From Streptomyces sp. NBC_00102 (GTDB lineage: Bacteria; Actinomycetota; Actinomycetes; Streptomycetales; Streptomycetaceae), in NCBI RefSeq assembly GCF_026343115.1, contig NZ_JAPEMC010000001.1:3410001-3474000 (forward strand): a stretch of 64,000 nucleotides of DNA, in the 5' to 3' direction. Positions 45,058 to 51,812 of the stretch are shown piece after piece. Numbering within the stretch: position 1 is the stretch's first letter; every line of letters starts with the position of its first letter. Under the pieces are notes generated by a model. The model searched no databases. It saw only the letters and a program-made list of their open reading frames with translations, and had not been told where the DNA came from. Made by a program: the position numbers and the translations under genes.

Positions 45058-46598
45058 CCGGCCGGGAGCCGTTGCCGGCCTCGGAGGCCCCGACCGTGCG
45101 GATCCACCGCCCGGGAGCGCCGGAGGACCTCTTCGTGCTTCCGGAACTGGACGACTGCCCCGTGCCGGTGCGGAAGACCTCGTCCGCGGAGGACGAGCGC
45201 GCCGTGGAGCAGGCGTTGGCCCTGGCCAACCGCTTTCCTCCGCACGAGACGTCGCGCCACGACGTCGCGCCCCCGGTGGGCGGGGAGCGTGCAGGCCGTT
45301 CCGAGGGGCCGGCCTCCCCGGATACCGCGAAGGCCGCGGCACCGGCACCCGCCCAGTCGGTACGAGACCGTGACCGTACGGCCGCACCCGCACACCATTC
45401 CCCCGTCACCTCCTGGGAGCGGGCCAGGGCGCTGGCCGCGCGAGCCGGCCGGAGGTCCTCGCAGGCCGCGATCCGGCTGCCGCTCGACCGCTCTCCGGGC
45501 CATGTACTCGCCGAGGGGCTCGTGGCGTTGACCGACCTGCCGTCCTTCGACACCTCGGCCATGGACGGCTGGGCCGTCACCGGCCCGGGCCCCTGGCACT
45601 TCCGCGAGGGCTCGGGGCTCCTCGCGGGGGACGGCGGTCTGGGCCGGCTGCCGGACGGCGAGGCGGTACGGATCGCCACGGGCGCCCGTATGCCGGCGGA
45701 GGCGACGGCGGTCATCCGCTCGGAACACGCCGAGGTGGACGAGGCCAAGGGGATGCTGCACGCCCGGCGTGCGGTCGTCCCCGGCCAGGACATCCGGCCG
45801 CGCGCGCAGGAGTGCCGGACCGGCGAGCACCTGCTGGCGCCGGGAACCCTGGTGACTCCCGCGGTGCTCGGTCTGGCCGCGGCCGCCGGGTACGACGCGC
45901 TCGTCGTCGTACCGCGTCCCCGGGTGGAGGTGCTGGTGCTCGGCGACGAACTGCTCACCTCGGGGCTCCCCCACGGCGGTCGCATCCGCGATGCGCTCGG
46001 GCCCATGCTCGGCCCGTGGCTGCGGGCGGCCGGTGCCGACCTCGCCGATCCCCGCTGCCTCGGCGACGATCCGGAGGCCTTGCGGCACGCGCTCACCACC
46101 ACCGACGCCGACCTGGTCCTGACGACCGGCGGTACGGCGGCGGGCCCGGTCGACCATGTGCACCCGATCCTCTCCGCGATCGGCGCCGAACTGCTGGTGG
46201 ACGGGGTGGCGGTACGCCCGGGCCATCCGATGCTGCTGGCCCGACTGGCGCCGGACGGTCCCTGTCTGGTGGGGCTGCCGGGCAACCCGCTCGCCGCGGT
46301 CTCCGGACTCCTCACGCTCGCCCTTCCGCTGCTCGGCGGCCTCGCGGGGCGCGTCGCGCCGGAGCCGTACCGGGCGCTCGTCCAGGACGCGGTGCAGGGC
46401 CACCCGCACGACACCCGGCTGGTGCCCGTGGCGCATCGGTCGGGGCGCGGCGGCGGCAGGGACCGCGTCGTACCGCTGCGGTACAACGGCCCCGCGATGC
46501 TGCGGGGGATCGCCACCGCCGACGGGATGGCGGTGGTCCCGCCGGGCGGGGTGCGCCCCGGTGCCGAGGTGGAGATCCTCGATCTGCCCTGGGCCTAG
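45054..46598 (+). CDS. moeA: Molybdopterin molybdotransferase MoeA
   Basis: A 514-residue enzyme that inserts molybdate into adenylylated molybdopterin. The core begins near residue 120: PLDRSPGHVLAEGLVALTDLPSFDTSAMDGWAV, GARMPAEATAVI, TTGGTAAGPVDHV and GLPGNPLAAVSG are MoeA hallmarks. The N-terminal 115 residues are an Ala/Pro/Arg-rich extension, so the protein is about 100 residues longer than usual MoeA. The GTG start overlaps the MobA-like gene. The stop is 1 base from a very stable hairpin. Confidence 0.92.
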   Translation: MTGREPLPASEAPTVRIHRPGAPEDLFVLPELDDCPVPVRKTSSAEDERAVEQALALANRFPPHETSRHDVAPPVGGERAGRSEGPASPDTAKAAAPAPAQSVRDRDRTAAPAHHSPVTSWERARALAARAGRRSSQAAIRLPLDRSPGHVLAEGLVALTDLPSFDTSAMDGWAVTGPGPWHFREGSGLLAGDGGLGRLPDGEAVRIATGARMPAEATAVIRSEHAEVDEAKGMLHARRAVVPGQDIRPRAQECRTGEHLLAPGTLVTPAVLGLAAAAGYDALVVVPRPRVEVLVLGDELLTSGLPHGGRIRDALGPMLGPWLRAAGADLADPRCLGDDPEALRHALTTTDADLVLTTGGTAAGPVDHVHPILSAIGAELLVDGVAVRPGHPMLLARLAPDGPCLVGLPGNPLAAVSGLLTLALPLLGGLAGRVAPEPYRALVQDAVQGHPHDTRLVPVAHRSGRGGGRDRVVPLRYNGPAMLRGIATADGMAVVPPGGVRPGAEVEILDLPWA

Positions 46599-46658
46599 CC
46601 AGTGCCGCGTCAGCCAGGGTTTGTCCCGTCGCGCAAACCCTGGCTGACGCGGCACTGG
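46599..46658. terminator. 25-bp perfect hairpin directly after moeA
   Basis: Arms 46599-46623 and 46634-46658 are perfect complements around a 10-base loop. The left arm begins at the base after the moeA stop codon. Confidence 0.88.
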
Positions 46659-46705
46659 GCTCGGGACGCGCGCGCGGGGCTCCGCAACCCCGAAGGCCCG
46701 GCGGG

Positions 46706-46721
46706 TGTTTCACGTGAAACA
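46706..46721. promoter_or_regulatory. parS: parS centromere site
   Basis: TGTTTCACGTGAAACA, the full 16-base Streptomyces parS, with a weaker outer inverted repeat GCGG...CCGC. It is placed between the convergent moeA and potassium channel genes. Confidence 0.95.
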
Positions 46722-46759
46722 TCCGCCGCACCGGTGCGGCGGACCGACCGCGCCCGGTG

Positions 46760-47872
46760 TCAGTGGGCGGGCGGTCCTGACCGGCTGATGGTGATGACAC
46801 GGTCCTCGCGCTGCAGGCCGGTGAGCGTGGGGTCCGTGTAGTCGAGCAACTTCCTGTTACGGAGCACCGCGACGATCAGATCGGCGCAGTCGCGCGGTGT
46901 GCGGCCGATCTCCTCCTCGGTCACCGCGCGCTCCCCGAGGTCCAGCCCGCTGCCGTGGGTCATCAGATCCTCCAGCGTCCTGGCCACCGGGGGGCTGGCC
47001 ATCGACACCCCGAGCAGACGCCCGGCCGAGCTGGAACTGGTGACCACGGTGTCCGCGCCGCTCTGCTTGAGCAGCGGTACGTTCTCGTCCTCCCGGACCG
47101 CGACGACGATGGTGGCGTGCTTGTTGAGCTGCCGGGCGGTGAGGGTGATCAGGGTGGCCGTCTCGTCGCGCTGCGGGGCGATGATCACCCGACTGGCGCT
47201 CGGTACCTCGGCCTTGAGCAGCGTTTCGGAGCGGGTGGCGTCGCCGACCACGGCCACCAGACCGTCGTCGCCTGCCGCATGGGCGGCCTTCTGCTGCGGA
47301 TCCACCACCACGATCTTGTCCTTGCCGATGCCCGTGGAGAGCAGCGACTCGATGGCGTGCCGGCCCTTGGTGCCGTATCCGACCACCACCACGTGGTCGC
47401 GGGTACGCGCGCGCCAGCGGTGGATGCGTACCTGCTGGCGGGTCCGTTCGGTGAGAACTTCAAGGGTGGTGCCGACCAGGATGATCAGAAAGAGCACGCG
47501 CAGAGGGGTGATGACCAGCACGTTCGTGAGACGGGCACCGTCGCTCACGGGGGTGATGTCGCCGTAACCGGTGGTGGAGAGGGTAACGGTCGCGTAGTAC
47601 ACCGCGTCGAGCAGGTCGACGCTGCCGTCGGAGGTGTCGTTGTAGCCGGAGCGGTCGGACCAGACGATCACCACCGTGACCGCCAGCACCAGCAGCGCCA
47701 TCGTCAGCCGTCGGAGCACCTGTTGGAGTGGTGGCAGGGCGCCCTGTGTCGGCATGGTGATGGCGCGACTGGCCTCGCTGTCGTCCCGCGCGTCCGACCG
47801 TGAGCGGTGCCAGAGGGACCGCAGGATGGAGAACCTGCCGGTCCTGGCTGCTGGTTGGTTCTCGTCGTTCAA
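46760..47872 (-). CDS. Two-helix potassium channel with RCK (TrkA-N) domain
   Basis: A 370-residue channel subunit. Membrane helix 1 (about 54-72), pore loop with selectivity filter TLSTTGYGDITP (about 99-110), membrane helix 2 (about 122-142), then a cytoplasmic RCK module with Rossmann motif VVVVGYGTKGRHAIESLL, followed by a second regulatory lobe. This is the MthK/Kch plan of ligand-gated K+ channels. The likely start is TTG at 47872 with AGAGGA 7 bases upstream; ATG at about 47758 would remove the N-terminal tail but keep all helices. A related RCK-only gene is divergent. Confidence 0.88.
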   Translation of the reverse strand: MNDENQPAARTGRFSILRSLWHRSRSDARDDSEASRAITMPTQGALPPLQQVLRRLTMALLVLAVTVVIVWSDRSGYNDTSDGSVDLLDAVYYATVTLSTTGYGDITPVSDGARLTNVLVITPLRVLFLIILVGTTLEVLTERTRQQVRIHRWRARTRDHVVVVGYGTKGRHAIESLLSTGIGKDKIVVVDPQQKAAHAAGDDGLVAVVGDATRSETLLKAEVPSASRVIIAPQRDETATLITLTARQLNKHATIVVAVREDENVPLLKQSGADTVVTSSSSAGRLLGVSMASPPVARTLEDLMTHGSGLDLGERAVTEEEIGRTPRDCADLIVAVLRNRKLLDYTDPTLTGLQREDRVITISRSGPPAH

Positions 47873-48080
47873 GGCATGTCCTCTGGCGGCGGCGGGCAGG
47901 TGGTCACGTCGTGGCCCATGGTCGTGGAGGGACGACGAGGACGGATACCGGAGTGCCCGGCACGCGGTGTGTCTCCACCAGTCGCGCACCGTCACCGGCG
48001 GAGAGAAGCGTAAGCGGTTCCGCGCGGCCTTTCCGTCCCTCGTCCTTCCGTACCCTGGGAGCCGCGTCGTACCGAGCGGC

Positions 48081-48824
48081 ATGCCGGACAGGGCGACCCG
48101 TCGAACCGTCGAGTTCCTGAATCGCTGGAGAAGCAACGTGCGTGATCACAGTGTGGTCGTCGGTTTCGGTACGAAGGGCCGCTCGGCCGTGCAGACCCTC
48201 TGCGCCACCGGCCTGCGGAAGGACCGGATCGTCATCGTCGATCCGTCCGGAAAAGTGGTCGACGCGGTCAACGCGCAGGGGTTCACCGGTGTGCAGGGTG
48301 ATGCCACGCGCAGCGAGGTCCTGCTGCGCGCCGAGGTCCAGAAGGCGCGTCAGATCGTCATCGCCACCCAGCGCGACGACACGGCGGTACTGGTGGCGCT
48401 GACGGCGCGGCAGCTGAACCAGAACGCGAAGATCGTCGCCGCGGTGCGTGAGGAGGAGAACGCTCCGCTGCTCCGCCAGTCCGGTGCGGACGCGGTCATC
48501 ACCAGCGCGAGCGCGGCAGGCCGGCTGCTGGGTCTCTCCGCGCTCAGCCCGAGCGCGGGCACGGTGCTGGAGGACCTCATCCAGCACGGCAGCGGACTCG
48601 ACCTCATCGAGCGGCCGGTGATGAGGAACGAGGTGGGGAAAAGCGTCCGGGAGACCGACGACCTGGTGGTGAACGTGGTGCGGGGGCACCGGATGCTCAG
48701 TTACGACGATCCCGCCGCGAGCCCCTTGCAGATGACGGACCGGGTGGTGGTGGTCGTGCGCGCCTCGCCGCTTCCCTCCCCGCTGATCCCGAACCGCCCG
48801 CCCCAGGGCCCGCAGCGGCTCTGA
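48081..48824 (+). CDS. Pore-less RCK/TrkA-N domain protein
   Basis: A 247-residue protein that is a clear paralogue of the RCK half of the adjacent channel (HSVVVGFGTKGRSAVQTL, LTARQLNQNAKIVAAVREEENAPLLRQSGADAVITSASAAGRLLG). It has no membrane helix; the upstream bases do not encode a pore. The similarity begins in the linker just after helix 2 (FLNRWRSNVRDH against IHRWRARTRDH), as if a duplicated channel lost its pore. It could co-assemble with the channel as a regulatory ring, as KtrA/TrkA subunits do with KtrB/TrkH. A GTG at 48138 with GGAGAAG upstream is an alternative start. Confidence 0.82.
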   Translation: MPDRATRRTVEFLNRWRSNVRDHSVVVGFGTKGRSAVQTLCATGLRKDRIVIVDPSGKVVDAVNAQGFTGVQGDATRSEVLLRAEVQKARQIVIATQRDDTAVLVALTARQLNQNAKIVAAVREEENAPLLRQSGADAVITSASAAGRLLGLSALSPSAGTVLEDLIQHGSGLDLIERPVMRNEVGKSVRETDDLVVNVVRGHRMLSYDDPAASPLQMTDRVVVVVRASPLPSPLIPNRPPQGPQRL

Positions 48825-48890
48825 GAGCACCTCCCGAGGCTCCAGCAGGGCCCGCAGCGGCGCCAGAGGGCTCGGTCGGCGGCCACGGAG

Positions 48891-48896
48891 TAGCCT
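48891..48896 (+). promoter_or_regulatory. -10 hexamer TAGCCT, leaderless start
   Basis: TAGCCT ends 7 bases before the ATG at 48904 and no ribosome binding site is present. Confidence 0.4.
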
Positions 48897-48903
48897 CGCG
48901 GCC

Positions 48904-49899
48904 ATGTATGCGATCACGATCCCGGAACCCGGTGGCCCCGAGGCGCTCGTCTGGACCGAGGTGCCCGATCCCGTACCCGGCGAGGGCGAAGTCCTCGTGG
49001 AGGTGCGTTCCAGCGCGGTGAACCGTGCCGATGTCATGCAGCGCCAGGGCTTCTATCCCCCGCCGCCCGGCGCTTCCTCGTACCCGGGTCTCGAATGCGC
49101 GGGGCGGATCGCCGCGCTGGGGCCCGGGGTGAGCGGCTGGGCGGTGGGCGACGAGGTCTGCGCGCTCCTCGCCGGCGGTGGTTACGCGGAGAAGGTCGCG
49201 GTGCCTTCGGGGCAGCTGCTGCCGGTGCCCGCGGGCCTCGACCCGGTGTCGGCGGCGGCGCTTCCCGAGGTGACGTCGACGGTCTGGTCCAACGTCTTCA
49301 TGGTGGCGCATCTGCGCCCTGGCGAGACGCTGCTGGTGCACGGCGGGTCCAGTGGCATCGGCACCATGGCGATCCAGCTGGCCAAGGCGGTCGGTGCCCG
49401 GGTCGCGGTGACCGCGGGCAGCGCGGAGAAGCTGGCGAGCTGTGCGGAACTCGGCGCCGACATCCTGATCAACTACCGCGAGCAGGACTTCGTGGAGGAG
49501 ATCCACAAGGCGACGGACGGTGCGGGCGCGGACGTCATCCTGGACATCGTCGGCGCGAAGTACCTGGAGAAGAACGTCGAGGCGCTCGCCACCAACGGGC
49601 GGCTCGCGGTCATCGGCCTCCAGGGCGGTGCGAAGGCCGAACTGAACCTGGGCGCTCTGCTGACCAAGCGGGCCGCGGTCACCGCGACGTCGCTCCGGAG
49701 CCGTCCGCTCGCCGAGAAGGCGGCGATCGTTGCGGCGGTGCGGGAGCACGTCTGGCCGCTGATCGAGGCCGGCGTGGTCCGCCCGATCGTGGACCGTACG
49801 GTTCCGATGGCCGAGGCCGCGGAGGGGCACCGGGTGATGGAGTCCAGCACCCACATCGGCAAGGTTTTGCTTCTGGCGCCCGCCGCGACCCAGGCCTGA
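48904..49899 (+). CDS. NADPH:quinone oxidoreductase (MDR family)
   Basis: A 331-residue zinc-independent medium-chain reductase. The N-terminal catalytic lobe (MYAITIPEPGGPEALVWTEV, SSAVNRADVMQRQG) is followed by the NADP-binding fold with VHGGSSGIGTMAIQLAKAVGA. Members reduce quinones or enones with NADPH; the natural substrate is not evident. It is in the PIG3-like subgroup by its N-terminal sequence. A hairpin ends the transcript. Confidence 0.93.
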   Translation: MYAITIPEPGGPEALVWTEVPDPVPGEGEVLVEVRSSAVNRADVMQRQGFYPPPPGASSYPGLECAGRIAALGPGVSGWAVGDEVCALLAGGGYAEKVAVPSGQLLPVPAGLDPVSAAALPEVTSTVWSNVFMVAHLRPGETLLVHGGSSGIGTMAIQLAKAVGARVAVTAGSAEKLASCAELGADILINYREQDFVEEIHKATDGAGADVILDIVGAKYLEKNVEALATNGRLAVIGLQGGAKAELNLGALLTKRAAVTATSLRSRPLAEKAAIVAAVREHVWPLIEAGVVRPIVDRTVPMAEAAEGHRVMESSTHIGKVLLLAPAATQA

Positions 49900-49947
49900 C
49901 CGGCCGCCGCCCCAGGCCTGACCGGCCCCGGCGGGCCCCTCGGAACG

Positions 49948-49998
49948 AGAGCCCGGCCCGTGCGGAAACCGAATCGGAATCCGTGCGGGCCGGGCTCT
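49948..49998. terminator. Hairpin between convergent oxidoreductase and bpa genes
   Basis: AGAGCCCGGCCCG (49948-49960) pairs with CGGGCCGGGCTCT (49986-49998); a further CGGA/TCCG stem is separated by a two-base mismatch. Confidence 0.75.
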
Positions 49999-50031
49999 GC
50001 CGGGTTCTGCGCGCCGGGCGGGCGGGGACGT

Positions 50032-50577
50032 CTACAGGTACGGGCCGGAGCGGATCGCTCCGTGCGGGTCCCCGCCGGTGGCCTCGTCGTCGCCGGAGCC
50101 GGGCGGCAGCGCGCGCCGCATCTGCTCCAGCTGGGCCCGGGCAGCCATCTGCTGGGCGAACAGAGCGGTCTGGATGCCGTGGAACAGGCCCTCCAGCCAG
50201 CCCACCAGCTGAGCCTGGGCGATCCGCAGTTCGGCCTCGGAGGGCACCGACTCCTCCGTGAAGGGCAGCGAAAGGCGCTCCAGCTCCTCCACCAGCTCAG
50301 GCGCGAGCCCGTCTTCCAGCTCCTTCACGGAACTGGCGTGGATCTCCTTGAGGCGGACCCGGCTCGCCTCGTCGAGAGGTGCCGCTCTGACCTCCTCCAG
50401 GAGCTGCTTGATCATGCTGCCGATGCGCATGACCTTCGCGGGCTGTTCGACCATCTCCGTCACTGGGACCTCGCGGGACTCGTCGCCACTGGCACCGCCG
50501 CCGACAGCCATTCCGTCCTGTCCCACTACGAGGACTTGGGGGTGCTCCTGCGACCGGTCATTCCTCGGCATCTCCAT
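50032..50577 (-). CDS. bpa: Bacterial proteasome activator (Bpa/PafE family)
   Basis: A 181-residue helical protein of the Bpa/PafE family, ATP-independent rings that open the 20S proteasome gate. The core is a four-helix bundle (VMRIGSMIKQLLEEVRAAPLDEASRVRLKEIH...QLVGWLEGLFHGIQTALFAQQMAARAQLEQMR). The C-terminus ends in GPYL, matching the G-x-Y-L tail of mycobacterial Bpa that docks into the proteasome alpha ring. No proteasome genes are nearby. The first 35 residues are disordered. The start is uncertain among three Met codons (50610, 50577, 50571). Confidence 0.9.
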   Translation of the reverse strand: MEMPRNDRSQEHPQVLVVGQDGMAVGGGASGDESREVPVTEMVEQPAKVMRIGSMIKQLLEEVRAAPLDEASRVRLKEIHASSVKELEDGLAPELVEELERLSLPFTEESVPSEAELRIAQAQLVGWLEGLFHGIQTALFAQQMAARAQLEQMRRALPPGSGDDEATGGDPHGAIRSGPYL

Positions 50578-50738
50578 GCCGCCATTGTCTCGCACATGCT
50601 CCGTACGCAAGGGTGGTGCCCCTTCTTAGGCATGATCCACCGTCCTCTACGTACCTGAATGCGTGATCGGTCCCCCCGGTTGTCCCGGAACGTGACCGGA
50701 TGCCGCCCCTGTCCGGGGCGTCCGGGCCACTGTTCGCG

Positions 50739-51578
50739 TCAGTCGGAGCGGCGCACGCGGATGCCGAGGAAGGCCAGCCCGAGGCCGACCAGGGCGATTC
50801 CGCCGCCCAGGGAAAGCCCCTGGAGCCGTTCGGTGGCCGCGGTGCTCAGGGCGTGCCGTCGGGTCGTCGTCGCGGGCTCCGGGGACGGGAAGGGGGGCAC
50901 GGCGGAGGCCGGGGCGGGCGGGACGGCCACCTCGTCGTCGTCCTCGTCCAGCGCGGCGGCGGCCGCGTCGAGCTCCTCGGGGGTCAGCGACCGCCCGGGG
51001 CGTGCCCGGCCCTCCCCGGCCGGCCGTCCCGCGAACGGCGTCTCCTCCCGCGGCACCCCGATGGACGGCCCGTCGGACGGCCCGACCGGCGGGACCAGCG
51101 GGGTGGCCGGAGGTGTGATCGTGGTGGGCCCCGTGGAGACGCCCGCGTCGGTTCCGTCCGCGAGGGCCGGTGCGGCGGCGACCTGGGCGCCGGAGCCGCC
51201 CGGGGTGGTGGTCCCCGAGGCCGTGACTCCGGAGGTCGGCGCCGGGACGCCCGCCGCAGGCCGCCCGGTGGACGGCGCGGCACCGGGCGAGGGCGGGGCC
51301 CAGTGCGGCCGGAGCCCTGCCGACGGGCGCCCCGCCTCCCCACGGCCGGACGACGAGGATGCCGACACCCGCGGGCCGAGAGGTACGGAGGGACCGGGGG
51401 CGGAGGGGGCGGCGGCAGAGGCGGCAGAGGCGGCGGAAGGGCCGGAGGCAATCGCACGGGGGGACGCGAAGGCGCTCCCACCGGCCGCCGGAATCGGCAC
51501 GGCCGTCATGGCGAGCAGGAGACAGGCCACCGACCTCGACATCCACGGAGACCGGGAGAGAAGAGGACCTGGAGCCAT
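50739..51578 (-). CDS. Secreted, membrane-tailed Pro/Ala-rich hypothetical protein
   Basis: A 279-residue protein I do not recognise. It has an N-terminal signal peptide (about 1-40, SVACLLLAMTAVPIPAAGG), a long Ala/Pro/Gly/Ser-rich region of extracellular type, a small acidic segment (LTPEELDAAAAALDEDDDE) and a C-terminal hydrophobic helix (LSLGGGIALVGLGLAFLGI) ending RVRRSD. This is the plan of a wall- or membrane-anchored surface protein, but no LPXTG or LAXTG motif is present. It lies leftward of the kinase gene with 234 bases between, which include four GATCGGGACC repeats. Confidence 0.7.
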   Translation of the reverse strand: MAPGPLLSRSPWMSRSVACLLLAMTAVPIPAAGGSAFASPRAIASGPSAASAASAAAPSAPGPSVPLGPRVSASSSSGRGEAGRPSAGLRPHWAPPSPGAAPSTGRPAAGVPAPTSGVTASGTTTPGGSGAQVAAAPALADGTDAGVSTGPTTITPPATPLVPPVGPSDGPSIGVPREETPFAGRPAGEGRARPGRSLTPEELDAAAAALDEDDDEVAVPPAPASAVPPFPSPEPATTTRRHALSTAATERLQGLSLGGGIALVGLGLAFLGIRVRRSD

Positions 51579-51673
51579 GGGATCAGCGTCACACGCCCGC
51601 ACATTCCCGGCATCCCGGATGGGTGGATGTCATCCGCCGTGGTGACGGCGTCCCCCGCCTCACCCGAACGGCC

Positions 51674-51745
51674 GATCGGGACCACGCTCACGTGGCCGAT
51701 CGGGACCACGCCCGCGACGGATCGGGACCGCGACGGATCGGGACC
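51674..51745. repeat. Four direct copies of GATCGGGACC
   Basis: Copies at 51674, 51698, 51720 and 51736. The first two share GGCCGATCGGGACCACG; the last two share CGACGGATCGGGACCGCG. They lie upstream of the secreted protein gene and downstream of the kinase gene. Confidence 0.75.
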
Positions 51746-51812
51746 GCGCGCACGACGGATCAGCGCTGAGGAGTGCCCCCGGCCCGGCCCGGTCCCGCCC
51801 CGGCGGTCCGAC

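Noticed and set aside
46599..46658. Perfect 25-base inverted repeat as a possible insertion-sequence remnant
   Set aside because: Arms are only 10 bases apart, no transposase or target duplication is present, and it sits exactly at a gene end between convergent genes.
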